Assembly: GCA_963204915.1 (NCBI GenBank)
Contig: CAUJHS010000022.1
Span: 372,001-436,000, forward strand
Direction: 5' to 3'
Length of the DNA stretch: 64,000 nucleotides
Source of the DNA: Planctomycetota bacterium
GTDB taxonomy: Bacteria > Planctomycetota > Planctomycetia > Pirellulales > Pirellulaceae
A program made the position numbers and the translations under genes. Under the pieces are notes generated by a model that had not been told where the DNA came from, made no database searches, and was given only the letters and a program-made list of their open reading frames with translations. This document shows positions 26,272-35,489 of the stretch, piece by piece; position 1 is the first letter of the stretch, and each line of letters opens with the position of its first letter.

Positions 26272-29200
26272 TTACTCAAAGGTGAGCAGCAGGTCGCCGG
26301 TTTCGACCTGGCTGCCAGCGTGAACCAAAATTTGTCCCACCTTACCGTCTTGCTCGGCGTACAGGGTGGTCTCCATTTTCATCGCTTCCAGGCTGAGTAG
26401 TTTTTGTCCCTTGACCACCTGGTCGCCCACTTGAACGGCTACGGTGACGACCATACCCGGCATGGCGGCGCCCACGTGTTTGGGGTTGCCCGGCTCGGCG
26501 CGCAGTCGCTTGAGGGTTTCCCCTTCCAGGCTGGTGTCCATCACGCTTACGGAGCGCGGCTGGCCGTTCAGTTCAAAGAACACCGTGCGTCGGCCGTCGG
26601 TGTGTGGTTCGCCAATGGTCAGGAATTTGATGATCAGCGTTTTGCCCGGCTCGATTTCGATGCTCACTTCTTCGCCCGGCTTCATGCCATAGAAGAATAG
26701 CGGCGTGGGAAGCAGACTGGTGTCGCTATACTTGACCTGATGCTCGGCGAACTCCTCGAACACTTTCGGATAAAGCAAATATGACAGCACTTCACGCCGC
26801 GACGGCTCGCGACCCGTCATCGACTTCACCTTGCCGGTAGCGGCTTCGAAGTCAGCCGGCGGAAACGCCGAGCCAGGACGAACTTCCAGCGGTTTCTCGC
26901 CACGCAAGATGCGCTCGATCACCTTCGGCGGAAAACCTCCCGGCGGCTGCCCCATCTTGCCGCCGATCAGGTCTTTGACCGACGCGGGAAACGCCAACTC
27001 GCGGTCGCTGTTTAACACGTCATCCGGTTTCAAATCGTTGGCGACCATGAACAAGGCCATATCGCCCACGGCTTTCGACGTGGGCGTCACCTTCACGATG
27101 TCGCCAAACATTTCGTTCACTTGGGCGTACACGTGGCATACCTCGGGCCAGCGGTCGGCCAGCCCGAGCGACTGCGCCTGATAGTACAAATTGGTGTACT
27201 GCCCGCCCGGCATCTCATGCGAGTACAAGTCGGCGGTGGCGGGCAACACAGGGCTTTCAAAGGGCGTGTAAAAGTCTCGCACGGAGCGCCAGTAATCGGC
27301 AATGGCGTCAAGTTTGGCGGCGTCCAACTCAGGGTTGCGGTCAGTAAACTGGAGCGACGCCACGAGCGTATTGAGGTTCGGCTGGCTGGTGCCGCCGGAC
27401 ATGGGCGCCATCGCGCCGTCGGCAATATCCAGTCCCACTTCGGCCCCCTCGAAAATGGCCGCTGCTTGAATGCCGCCGGTGTCGTGCGTGTGGAAGTGAA
27501 TCGGCAGCCCCACTTCCTGCTTGAGCGTTTGAATCAGCTTGCGCGCCGCGGGCGGCTTGCACAGGCCCGCCATGTCTTTGATGGCCAGGATGTGCGCGCC
27601 CATCTTCTCCAACTCTTTGGCCAGATTCACGTAATACTTGAGGTCGTACTTCGTGCGTCGGGGGTCGAGAATGTCGCCGGTGTAGCAAATGGCCGCTTCG
27701 CAAATGGCGCCGGATTCTCGAACGGCGTCCATCGCCACGCGCATGTTCTCGGTCCAATTGAGCGAGTCGAACACGCGGAAGACGTCGATGCCCGCGGCCG
27801 CGGCTTCTTCGACAAACGCCACGACCACATTGTCTGGGTAGTTCGTATAACCCACGGCGTTTGACGCGCGCAGCAACATTTGGAACAAAATGTTTGGCAC
27901 GTGTTCGCGCATGTCGGTCAAACGCCGCCAGGGCGATTCTTTCAGGAACCGCATGGCCGTGTCGAACGTGGCGCCGCCCCACATTTCGAGCGAGAACAAC
28001 CCCGGGCAAAGATGCGCGTAGGCGCCGGCGATGTTCACCATGTCGCGCGTGCGGAAGCGTGTGGCCAAAAGCGACTGATGCGCGTCGCGGAAAGTGGTGT
28101 CGGTCAGCAACAGCGGCTTCTGCTCGAGAATCCAATGGCAGAACTTCTCGGCGCCCAGCCGTTGCAGGCGCTGTCGCATTCCCTCAGGAACGGGCGCATC
28201 GTGGTCGTAGGCGGGCGCCGGCGCCGGATCGCGCCGCACCGCCAAACGCTGATCTTTGACCAACGGGTTGCCGTTCACCGCGATCTCGCCCAAGTAGGTG
28301 AGCAGCCGCGTGGCCCGGTCGCGACGACGCGGGAACTTGAACAACTCGGGCGTTTCATCAATAAACCGTGTAGTGCATTCCCCCGCCTGGAAGGTAGGAT
28401 GCATGACCAGCTTCAACAGGAAGGGGATGTTCGTTTTCACCCCGCGCACGCGGAACTCCTGCAAGACGCGCTCCATGCGCAGGCCCGCGTTAATAAAACG
28501 CCTTCCGCGCGCGGTCACTTTCACCAGCAACGAATCGTAATAAGGACTAACCACCGCACCGCTAAAGGCCGTGCCCGCATCCAGGCGAATGCCCATCCCG
28601 CTGGCCGAGCGATAATGCGTGACGCGGCCGTAGTCGGGCATGAAACTGCTTTCGGGGTCTTCGGTCGTCACACGGCATTGCAGCGCAAAGCCGGTCACGC
28701 GCACCGAACTTTGCGAAGGAAGCTCGATTTCCTCATGCGAAAGCGGCTCCCCTTTGGCCACGAGGATTTGCGACTTGACGATATCCACGCCCGTGACTTC
28801 CTCGGTCACGGTATGCTCGACTTGGATGCGCGGATTGACTTCAATGAAGTAGAACTTGCCGGTGTCTTTGTCGAGCAGAAACTCGACGGTACCGGCGTTG
28901 TAATAGCCTACCTGTCGGCCGATGGCGAGGGCCGCTTCGCATAGTTGATCTCGAATAGCCGGCGCGAGGTTGGGCGCCGGCGCAATTTCAACCACCTTTT
29001 GATGGCGGCGCTGCACCGAGCAATCGCGCTCGTACAAATGAATCAAGTTGCCGTGCTGATCGCCCAAGAGCTGCACTTCCAAGTGCCGTGCACTCTGGAT
29101 GTACTTCTCGATAAACACATCGGACGAGCCAAAAGCGGTGAGCGATTCGCGCTGGGCTTGTTGGAACGACTCCTCAAACTGCTCGGCCTTGCGCACGACG

Positions 29201-29715
29201 CGCATGCCGCGGCCGCCGCCTCCTTTGGCCGCTTTGAGAATAATGGGGTAACCGAGCTTTTCCGCAGCTTTCAGTCCCTCGGCCACATTGTGTAGGGCTT
29301 GCTCGCTTCCGCCGAGCACGGGCACGCCCGCTTGCTTCGCAATGCCGCGCGCGGTGGTCTTATCGCCAAGTTTCTCTAGGATTTCCGCGGAAGGGCCGAC
29401 GAACGTAATACCGGCCTCCACGCATGCGCGCGCCAAATCGGGATTCTCCGAGAGAAACCCATAACCGGGGTGAATGGCGTCAACGCCGCGCTCCAGCGCC
29501 AGATGTATGATGGCGGGAATATCCAAGTAGGAACGGATCGGCTCGCCCGGCTTGCCGATCTGGTACGACTCGTCCGCCTTGAAACGATGCAAGGCGAAGC
29601 GGTCTTCGTGCGTGTAAAGCGCCACCGTTCGCACGCCCAGCTCATGAGCGCTGCGAAAAATGCGAATGGCGATTTCACTGCGGTTAGCAGCAAGGAGTTT
29701 CGTGATCTTCGGCAT
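26272..29715 (-). CDS. pyc: Pyruvate carboxylase
   Basis: This biotin enzyme converts pyruvate, bicarbonate and ATP to oxaloacetate, refilling the TCA cycle. The single 1147-residue chain has the full order: biotin carboxylase (about 1-450; KAAKGGGGRGM ATP loop and FIEVNPRIQVEHTVTE), carboxyltransferase (about 525-800; TDTTFRDAHQSLLATR and the KDMAGL strand), the allosteric/PCT region, and a C-terminal biotinyl domain with Lys1113 in LEAMKMET. Length is standard for alpha4 pyruvate carboxylases. The start at 29715 gives MPKITKLLAANRSEIAIR, the family N-terminus; the open frame to 29814 runs into repeat DNA. It is monocistronic. Confidence 0.97.
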   Translation of the reverse strand: MPKITKLLAANRSEIAIRIFRSAHELGVRTVALYTHEDRFALHRFKADESYQIGKPGEPIRSYLDIPAIIHLALERGVDAIHPGYGFLSENPDLARACVEAGITFVGPSAEILEKLGDKTTARGIAKQAGVPVLGGSEQALHNVAEGLKAAEKLGYPIILKAAKGGGGRGMRVVRKAEQFEESFQQAQRESLTAFGSSDVFIEKYIQSARHLEVQLLGDQHGNLIHLYERDCSVQRRHQKVVEIAPAPNLAPAIRDQLCEAALAIGRQVGYYNAGTVEFLLDKDTGKFYFIEVNPRIQVEHTVTEEVTGVDIVKSQILVAKGEPLSHEEIELPSQSSVRVTGFALQCRVTTEDPESSFMPDYGRVTHYRSASGMGIRLDAGTAFSGAVVSPYYDSLLVKVTARGRRFINAGLRMERVLQEFRVRGVKTNIPFLLKLVMHPTFQAGECTTRFIDETPELFKFPRRRDRATRLLTYLGEIAVNGNPLVKDQRLAVRRDPAPAPAYDHDAPVPEGMRQRLQRLGAEKFCHWILEQKPLLLTDTTFRDAHQSLLATRFRTRDMVNIAGAYAHLCPGLFSLEMWGGATFDTAMRFLKESPWRRLTDMREHVPNILFQMLLRASNAVGYTNYPDNVVVAFVEEAAAAGIDVFRVFDSLNWTENMRVAMDAVRESGAICEAAICYTGDILDPRRTKYDLKYYVNLAKELEKMGAHILAIKDMAGLCKPPAARKLIQTLKQEVGLPIHFHTHDTGGIQAAAIFEGAEVGLDIADGAMAPMSGGTSQPNLNTLVASLQFTDRNPELDAAKLDAIADYWRSVRDFYTPFESPVLPATADLYSHEMPGGQYTNLYYQAQSLGLADRWPEVCHVYAQVNEMFGDIVKVTPTSKAVGDMALFMVANDLKPDDVLNSDRELAFPASVKDLIGGKMGQPPGGFPPKVIERILRGEKPLEVRPGSAFPPADFEAATGKVKSMTGREPSRREVLSYLLYPKVFEEFAEHQVKYSDTSLLPTPLFFYGMKPGEEVSIEIEPGKTLIIKFLTIGEPHTDGRRTVFFELNGQPRSVSVMDTSLEGETLKRLRAEPGNPKHVGAAMPGMVVTVAVQVGDQVVKGQKLLSLEAMKMETTLYAEQDGKVGQILVHAGSQVETGDLLLTFE

Positions 29716-30037
29716 AGAATACGACAAGGCAACTTGGTTGTTATAGAAACGAACGCTAGGAAAAAAGAAGGAAAGTAAAGAGGAAGAATTGAACACGAGG
29801 AAACGGAGCAGCACAGAGAGAGAAGCAGTTCAAACGCAACATTTCGCCGATCCGCTCTCCGCCTTCCTATTCAAAATCTTCCGCAGTCGCCCTCCCTATC
29901 GAACATCGCGGCACATCAAGAGCACTTAAGAATTGAACAGGAGGGAACAGAGGAAAACAGAGATTTTTTGATTCTCTATCTTCTCTGTTTCTCTCCGTTC
30001 CCTCCTGTTCAAAATCTTCCACATTTCTTTTTCGTTC
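29716..30037. other. Repeat-bearing spacer upstream of pyc
   Basis: This 322-bp gap holds a degenerate left-arm copy of the purine-rich 30-mer (29789-29818, 24 of 30 matching) and one complete hairpin copy at 29933-30019. No gene is supported. The pyc promoter must lie in or beside this repetitive DNA. Confidence 0.6.
29933..30019. repeat. 87-bp hairpin repeat, copy A
   Basis: The left arm (29933-29962) is purine-rich, beginning TTGAACAGGAGGGAAC; it pairs with the pyrimidine-rich right arm (29983-30012) at 27 of 30 positions around a 20-nt AT-rich loop. The right arm plus the next seven bases (29983-30019) is identical over 37 nt to copy B at 30621-30657. It lies just downstream of the GxxExxY gene. 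Confidence 0.85.
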
Positions 30038-30412
30038 TTACGGCAGATTTGCTCCCGGCAGGATCAGTCGTGAAACACCGTCGGTCAATTTCAAGGTATG
30101 AAAGTTAATCAACAAGCCCAGTGGAACGTCTAACAACTTCATATAGCTCAACAACTGCGCCTTGTGGATCGGACGAACGGCTTCCACGGCTTTGACTTCA
30201 ATTAGCAGACACTCTCGCACTAGCAAATCAAACTTCAGGCAATCCTCGCGGTCAAACCCTTTATACCGCACCTGCACGGCCTTTTGCGTGCAGACGGCGT
30301 ATCCTCGCAACTCAAGCTCTTTGGTCATGCACCATTCGTAGATCGACTCTAGCAATCCCGGCCCCTTGTCTCGATGCACCTCAATCGCCGCAGCAATGAC
30401 GTCTTGCGTCAT
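30038..30412 (-). CDS. GxxExxY protein (PD-(D/E)xK-like fold)
   Basis: The family is named for its motif, here Gly19, Glu22 and Tyr25 in GPGLLESIYE, and belongs to the PDDEXK_3 nuclease-like group of unknown function. Nuclease-type residues are visible: Asp62 in FDLLV, Glu72 and Lys74 in IEVKA, and Gln86. The 124-residue length is typical. The ATG at 30412 is well placed. The gene sits between two copies of an 87-bp hairpin repeat (29933-30019 downstream, 30571-30657 upstream), as if gene and repeats formed one cassette inserted between pyc and tkt. Whether it cuts DNA is unknown. Confidence 0.9.
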   Translation of the reverse strand: MTQDVIAAAIEVHRDKGPGLLESIYEWCMTKELELRGYAVCTQKAVQVRYKGFDREDCLKFDLLVRECLLIEVKAVEAVRPIHKAQLLSYMKLLDVPLGLLINFHTLKLTDGVSRLILPGANLP

Positions 30413-30570
30413 GCTAGAGGCTTGAGCGGGTGCATAGCAACAGGCTCCTCAGGACTGTTAGGCTGGGCAGAAGAAAGAAGAATCGAACAGAGATAAACAG
30501 AGAATGATTTTTTCTCTTCTCTTCGCGATCTGCGTATGCAAAGTTCCGCCGAGTAATCCAATACCAAGAT
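30413..30570. other. Spacer between GxxExxY and repeat copy B
   Basis: This stretch contains a degenerate half-copy of the same repeat (30483-30502, TCGAACAGAGATAAACAGAG, followed by a T/C-rich run). No gene is supported. Confidence 0.5.
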
Positions 30571-30657
30571 TTGAACAGGAGGCAACCGAGGAGAACAGAG
30601 GTTTCTTGATTTTCTATCCTCTCTGTTTCTCTCCGTTCCCTCCTGTTCAAAATCTTC
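30571..30657. repeat. 87-bp hairpin repeat, copy B
   Basis: The left arm (30571-30600) pairs with the right arm (30621-30650) at 25 of 30 positions across a 20-nt loop. It is in direct orientation relative to copy A, and the right part is identical over 37 nt. It ends 11 bases before the stop of the transketolase gene and could also terminate that transcript. Confidence 0.85.
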
Positions 30658-30668
30658 TCTTCTGAGGC

Positions 30669-32735
30669 TTACGCCCCCTTCCCGAGCGCCGCTTTGGCCT
30701 GCTTTACCACATTTTCTGTCGTAATACCGTAAAGTTGGTACAGTTCTTTGAACGGGCCGGACGCCCCGAAACTGGTCATGCCTACAAAGCGGCCTTCCGT
30801 GCCGAGGTAGCGGTCCCATCCTTGGCGGATGCCGGCTTCCACCGCCACGCGGGCCGTGACCGCCGGAGGCAGCACGCTATGCCGATAGGCTTCGTCCTGC
30901 GCCTCGAACAACTCCATCGACGGCATGCTGACCACGCGCGCCTTGATTCCTTCGCCTTTGAGTTTCTCGTACGCTTCAACGCACAGGTGCAACTCGCTGC
31001 CGGTGCCGATGAGAATGACTTCGGGCTGACCTCCTTCTGCGTCGGCCAGTATGTACGCTCCCTTAGCCACGCCTTTGGCCGAACCATACTTCGTCCGGTC
31101 GAACGTGGGAATGTTTTGCCGGGTCAGGACCATCGCGGTCGGCCGGTTTTTGATGCCGATCACGGTGCGATACGCTTCCGACACTTCGTTCGCATCACCG
31201 GGCCGCATCACAATCATCCAAGGAATGGCGCGGCAGGCGGCCAGGTGTTCAATGGGCTGGTGCGTGGGACCGTCTTCGCCCAGACCGATCGAGTCATGGG
31301 TCAGAATGTAAATCACCGGCTGGTGCATGATGGACGAAAGCCGCATCGCCGGACGCATATAGTCGGTGAAGACAAAAAACGTCGCCCCGTAAGGACGCAA
31401 GCCCGCCAGCGCCATCCCGTTGCATGCCGACGCCATTCCATGTTCGCGTACGCCAAAATGCAGGTTGCGGCCCGCATAGTTTTCCGAGGAAAAATGCCCC
31501 GCATCGGCGTCTTCCAATAAGGTCATGGTCGACGGCGCGAGATCGGCGGACCCCCCCACGAGCCAAGGAAGGTGCGGCGCGATGCCGTTGAGCACTTTGC
31601 CCGAAGTAACGCGCGTGGCCAGTCCTTTCGCATCGGCCGGGAAGGTGGGAATGCCCTGGTCCCAGCCCTGCGGCAATTCGCGGCGGAAGATCAGGTCCAG
31701 CTCGGCGCCTTCTTTGGGGTGCTTCTTCTTGTATTCCTCAAACTTCTGCGACCAAGCCTCAAACGCCTCTTGCCCGCGGCGGCCGAGGGTTTCGGCGAAA
31801 TGTTCCTGCACTTCGTTGGGTACGAGGAAGTGCTGATCGGCCGGCCAACCGTACACTTGTTTGGTGGCGCGCACTTCGTCCTCGCCCAGCGGAGCGCCGT
31901 GGGCGCCATGCGTGTTGGCTTTATTGGGCGAACCGTAACCGATGACGCTGCGCAGAATAATCAGTGTGGGCTGATCGTCGGTGTTTTCGAATTCCTCGAA
32001 GGCCGCGGCGATGGCTTCGGTGTCGTTGGCGTCTTTAACGCGAATCGTTTTCCACCCCAGGCCTTCAAAGCGTTTGCCCACATTTTCGCTGAAAGCCAGG
32101 TCGGTTTCGCCTTCGATGGTGATGTGATTATCGTCGTAAATCCAGCACAGGTTCGACAGCTTCAAGTGCCCCGCCAGCGAGGCGGCTTCGCAGCCGATCC
32201 CTTCCATCACATCGCCGTCGCTGCACAAGGCGTAAACATTGAAATCAAACAGCTCGAAACCAGGCCGGCTGTAGCGGGCCGCGAGCCATTGGGCCGCCAT
32301 GGCCATGCCCACGCTGTTGCCCACGCCTTGCCCCAGCGGGCCGGTCGTCGTTTCAATGCCGGCGGCGTAAGAGTATTCAGGATGGCCCGCCGTGGGGCTA
32401 TGCAGTTGGCGAAAGTTCTTGATGTCGTCCAGCGAGATCGACAACTTGTCTTGCACCGTTCCGTGTTCATCCACCCCTTTAACGCCCGCCAAGTGCAACA
32501 CCGAGTAGAGCAACATCGAGGCGTGGCCGCACGAGAGAACGAACCGGTCCCGCGCCGGCCATAACGGTTGCTCCGGATCGTAGTTCAGAAAACGGCTCCA
32601 GAGCGTGTACGTGACTGGCGCCAAGGCCATGGGGGTGCCGGGGTGGCCGCTATTGGCCTTTTGCACCGCATCCATCGAAAGCGTGCGGATCGTGTTTATC
32701 GCCAATTGTTCGATGCTGGTGGTCGAGACGGACAT
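30669..32735 (-). CDS. tkt: Transketolase
   Basis: This thiamine-diphosphate enzyme moves two-carbon units between sugar phosphates in the pentose phosphate pathway. The 688-residue chain contains the ThDP-binding segment (ALCSDGDVMEGIGCEAASL to DDNHITIEG), the glutamate-containing pyrimidine domain FGVREHGMASACNGMAL, and the C-terminal domain. Length is typical. The start at 32735 gives MSVSTTSIEQLAINTIRTLS, the family N-terminus; the 17 upstream in-frame residues are unlikely. It shares its pathway with rpe at 17.7 kb. It is monocistronic, with hairpin copy B immediately downstream. Confidence 0.97.
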   Translation of the reverse strand: MSVSTTSIEQLAINTIRTLSMDAVQKANSGHPGTPMALAPVTYTLWSRFLNYDPEQPLWPARDRFVLSCGHASMLLYSVLHLAGVKGVDEHGTVQDKLSISLDDIKNFRQLHSPTAGHPEYSYAAGIETTTGPLGQGVGNSVGMAMAAQWLAARYSRPGFELFDFNVYALCSDGDVMEGIGCEAASLAGHLKLSNLCWIYDDNHITIEGETDLAFSENVGKRFEGLGWKTIRVKDANDTEAIAAAFEEFENTDDQPTLIILRSVIGYGSPNKANTHGAHGAPLGEDEVRATKQVYGWPADQHFLVPNEVQEHFAETLGRRGQEAFEAWSQKFEEYKKKHPKEGAELDLIFRRELPQGWDQGIPTFPADAKGLATRVTSGKVLNGIAPHLPWLVGGSADLAPSTMTLLEDADAGHFSSENYAGRNLHFGVREHGMASACNGMALAGLRPYGATFFVFTDYMRPAMRLSSIMHQPVIYILTHDSIGLGEDGPTHQPIEHLAACRAIPWMIVMRPGDANEVSEAYRTVIGIKNRPTAMVLTRQNIPTFDRTKYGSAKGVAKGAYILADAEGGQPEVILIGTGSELHLCVEAYEKLKGEGIKARVVSMPSMELFEAQDEAYRHSVLPPAVTARVAVEAGIRQGWDRYLGTEGRFVGMTSFGASGPFKELYQLYGITTENVVKQAKAALGKGA

Positions 32736-32945
32736 GGGCTTGCTCTTCTTCCCCAAAGCTTCATTTTTCAAGAAAAACCAAGACAATCCGCCGATTCTAG
32801 CGGTCTCGGGGAGCCAGCGAAAAGGGGTCCGCCCACACGACAGCCGATTTGCTTTTTCTCTGATGCCGCACTACCTTAATCGCTGACGCCTCGCCACGCG
32901 CAAGCACGGTTGCACGCTTGTCTCCCACGCCAGGTCCATCAAGTC

Positions 32946-33311
32946 ATGGCCACGTTCCATCGGATTGCCACTTCGCATTGGGAATCGGGCGGAAAACGCG
33001 CTACCGTGGTGGAGATCCTCGACGCCAAACTGTGGGGCCTGGCGATCACTCAGGAACTGGTGCATGAACTCGCCTTACTGCTGGAGCAGGCCGAGCCGAA
33101 GGACGTGCTGCTCGACCTGAGCCGCGTCGAATTTATTTCCAGCGCGGCCTTGAACCGGCTCATCAATTTTCAAAAGTCGGTGAAACAAGCCCACGGTTGC
33201 CTTAAACTCTGCGGACTACGACCCGAGATCGAGGAAATCTTCCTGGCGACGCGCTTCAATCAACTGTTCGATATTTACCCCACCCCTGCCGACGCCCTCA
33301 ACACGTTTTGA
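32946..33311 (+). CDS. STAS-domain protein (anti-sigma factor antagonist-like)
   Basis: The 121-residue protein is a lone STAS domain as in SpoIIAA/RsbV: VEILDAKLWGLAITQELVHE, then VLLDLSRVEFISSAALNRLI, whose serine pair corresponds to the phosphorylation site of anti-sigma antagonists, then LKLCGLRPEIEEIF. Such proteins release sigma factors or other partners by binding serine-kinase anti-sigma proteins. The ATG at 32946 was chosen because the alternative is a TTG at 32910 in a weak context. No anti-sigma kinase is adjacent. fhcA follows 100 bases later with its own -10 element, so co-transcription is not certain. Confidence 0.88.
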   Translation: MATFHRIATSHWESGGKRATVVEILDAKLWGLAITQELVHELALLLEQAEPKDVLLDLSRVEFISSAALNRLINFQKSVKQAHGCLKLCGLRPEIEEIFLATRFNQLFDIYPTPADALNTF

Positions 33312-33357
33312 ACACGCGACGTGGCGACTTCCGATCCCGGAGGTAGGCGGTTCCAGG

Positions 33358-33363
33358 TATAAT
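33358..33363 (+). promoter_or_regulatory. Consensus -10 hexamer before fhcA
   Basis: A perfect TATAAT lies 48 bases before the fhcA ATG. No close match to TTGACA is found 16-18 bases upstream, so the promoter assignment is tentative. Confidence 0.4.
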
Positions 33364-33411
33364 CTTCGGCGCACCAATTCGCGCCTCGCACCTGGCGACG
33401 ATGGATCGGGA

Positions 33412-35073
33412 ATGGCTGAAGAATATTTCAAAATTTCTGGCGGGTATGTTTACGATCCCATCCACGGCGTGGACGGGCAGGCGCGCGACCTGTGGATTCG
33501 CGACGGCAAAATCGTCGAGCCGCCGACCGATCCGCAGGTGCGCCCCACGCGCCATTTGAACGCGGCCGGGCTGGTGGTCATGCCCGGCGGCATCGACATG
33601 CATTGCCACATTGCGGGCCCCAAAGTCAACACCGCCCGTAAAATGCGGCCTGAGGAAAAGCGGCGCGACCCGCCAGTCTATCGCACCGCCAACACGCGCA
33701 GCGGAACCCTGGGGAGCGTGCCCAGCACATTCGCGACGGGGTACAAATATGTGGGTCTCGGCTACACTACGGCGTTTGACGCCGCGGTGCCGCCGCTTTC
33801 GGCCCGGCACGCCCACGAAGAGTTCGACGACACCCCCTGCATCGACAAGGGGTTCTATGTCCTCATGGGCAATAACCACTACATCATGCGCTCCATCCAG
33901 CGCAATGAACCGCAGCAACTCAAGGCCTTTGTGGCGTGGCTGCTCGGAGCGGCCAAGGGGTATGCGCCAAAGTTGGTGAATCCTGGCGGCGTCGAAATGT
34001 GGAAAAACCGTGCTTCGGGCAATGTGCACGGCGTGGATGACCTTGTCGATTATTACAACGTCACGCCGCGCCAAATTATTCGCGAAGTGGCCCGCGCCGC
34101 CGATGAATTACGCCTGCCGCACTCGGTGCATATTCACTCGAACAACTTGGGTATGCCGGGCAACTGGCAAACGACGCTCGAAACGATGAAAGCCCTGGAG
34201 GGCCATCGCGGGCACATGACCCATATTCAGTTTCATAGTTATGGCGGCGGCGACGCGGACGAATCCACCTTTAACTCGAAAGTGCAGCCGCTGGCCGATT
34301 ACGTCAACGAACACAGCAACATCACGGTCGATGTCGGCCAGGTGTTGTTCGGCGAAACCACCAGCATGACCGGCGACGGACCGCTCGGTTACTACCTTTC
34401 GAACGTGTACAAGTCGAAATGGTTCAGCGGCGACACCGAAATGGAGTCGGGCTGCGGTATTGCGCCCATTAAGTACCGCAACAAAAGTCTGGTGCACGCC
34501 TGGCAATGGGCGATTGGCTTGGAGTGGTACCTGCTGGTGAATGATCCGTGGCGCGTGGCGATGAGCACCGACCACCCCAACGGCGGCTCATTCCTGGCCT
34601 ATCCGCAAATCATTCGCCTGTTGATGGATGCGACCTATCGGAAGGATGTGCTAAAAACCGTCAACCCGCGCGTTGGTCGGCAATCGGTGCTCCAGGACCT
34701 CAACCGCGAATACACGCTGAGCGAAATCGCCATCATCACGCGAGCCGGCCCCGCCAAAATGTTGGGCCTTACGCACAAGGGGCACTTGGGTCCCGGCGCC
34801 GACGCCGACATTACGATCTACACGCCGCACGAAAACAAGGAAACGATGTTCGAGCTGCCCAAGTTCGTGATTAAGTCCGGGCGGCTGGTGGTTGAGGATG
34901 GCGAAATTCGCGACCCCCACCTGGGGAAAACGCTTTACATCGCGCCCGATTACGACCGCGACGTCGAAACCGACATTGCCGACTGGTTCGAGCAGTATTA
35001 CTCGATCCGCTTCCGCAATTACCCGGTGTCGGACGACTATATCCATTCCTCCGAGCAGATCGCCTGCCCGTGA
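33412..35073 (+). CDS. fhcA: Formylmethanofuran dehydrogenase subunit A / formyltransferase-hydrolase subunit A
   Basis: This is an amidohydrolase-fold protein that, in methylotrophs and planctomycetes, hydrolyses formyl-methanofuran to formate within the Fhc complex of the tetrahydromethanopterin C1 pathway. The 553-residue chain carries the HxH metal motif in GGIDMHCHIAGP (His64, His66), the FmdA-specific ARKMRPE segment, later histidines in HSVHIHSNNLG and MTHIQFHSYGGG, the STDHPNGG aspartate loop, and the RAGPAKMLGL/GADADI C-terminus of amidohydrolases. Length matches FhcA/FwdA. The other Fhc subunits are not adjacent. Its presence in a bacterium with otherwise ordinary central metabolism is a strong planctomycete marker. 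Confidence 0.93.
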   Translation: MAEEYFKISGGYVYDPIHGVDGQARDLWIRDGKIVEPPTDPQVRPTRHLNAAGLVVMPGGIDMHCHIAGPKVNTARKMRPEEKRRDPPVYRTANTRSGTLGSVPSTFATGYKYVGLGYTTAFDAAVPPLSARHAHEEFDDTPCIDKGFYVLMGNNHYIMRSIQRNEPQQLKAFVAWLLGAAKGYAPKLVNPGGVEMWKNRASGNVHGVDDLVDYYNVTPRQIIREVARAADELRLPHSVHIHSNNLGMPGNWQTTLETMKALEGHRGHMTHIQFHSYGGGDADESTFNSKVQPLADYVNEHSNITVDVGQVLFGETTSMTGDGPLGYYLSNVYKSKWFSGDTEMESGCGIAPIKYRNKSLVHAWQWAIGLEWYLLVNDPWRVAMSTDHPNGGSFLAYPQIIRLLMDATYRKDVLKTVNPRVGRQSVLQDLNREYTLSEIAIITRAGPAKMLGLTHKGHLGPGADADITIYTPHENKETMFELPKFVIKSGRLVVEDGEIRDPHLGKTLYIAPDYDRDVETDIADWFEQYYSIRFRNYPVSDDYIHSSEQIACP

Positions 35074-35489
35074 GCGCACGTCCTGCGCGATCGCCCTTTA
35101 TTATACAAAAGTACAGTTATAAATCAAGAGTTCGTTCTGTATTTTGAACGACTTCGCATGACTTACGGCGCGATGAATTCTGGCGTCTTCGTCACAACCT
35201 TGTAATCAGTCGACGGTTGCGGCTCGCCTTCGCTGGCGCCGCACGACGTAAGTTTTTCCATCGCGGCTCCCACGCTCGTGCGCCAGAATTCCTAGCGGCG
35301 AATCACCGCCGGCCATGTTACGATGGGGAATAACTTGCCCCACGCGCTTTTCGCCCCCTCCCGAGGCAAGCGTGGTAACAAAAAGCGGCCCGCTGCGCCT
35401 GGCTTGGAAGTTGGTTCGCGGCGCGCCCTCCCAGGCAAGACCGCGCAACGTATCTCGGTTTGCTTTCTGTCCTGTCTTGGAATCCAACC
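35074..35489. other. 416-bp intergenic region with long inverted repeat
   Basis: An AT-rich patch (35098-35136) follows fhcA. A perfect 11-bp inverted repeat, GAATTCTGGCG (35174-35184) and CGCCAGAATTC (35280-35290), encloses 95 bases that contain a further GGC-rich hairpin around 35220-35250. No gene is supported in this stretch. Confidence 0.55.

Noticed and set aside
27880-28944. 354-codon + strand frame inside pyc
   Set aside because: Antisense shadow of the biotin carboxylase region.
29933-30657. Repeats around GxxExxY as a CRISPR array
   Set aside because: Only two full copies 551 bases apart with a gene between them and long hairpins; no regular spacers.
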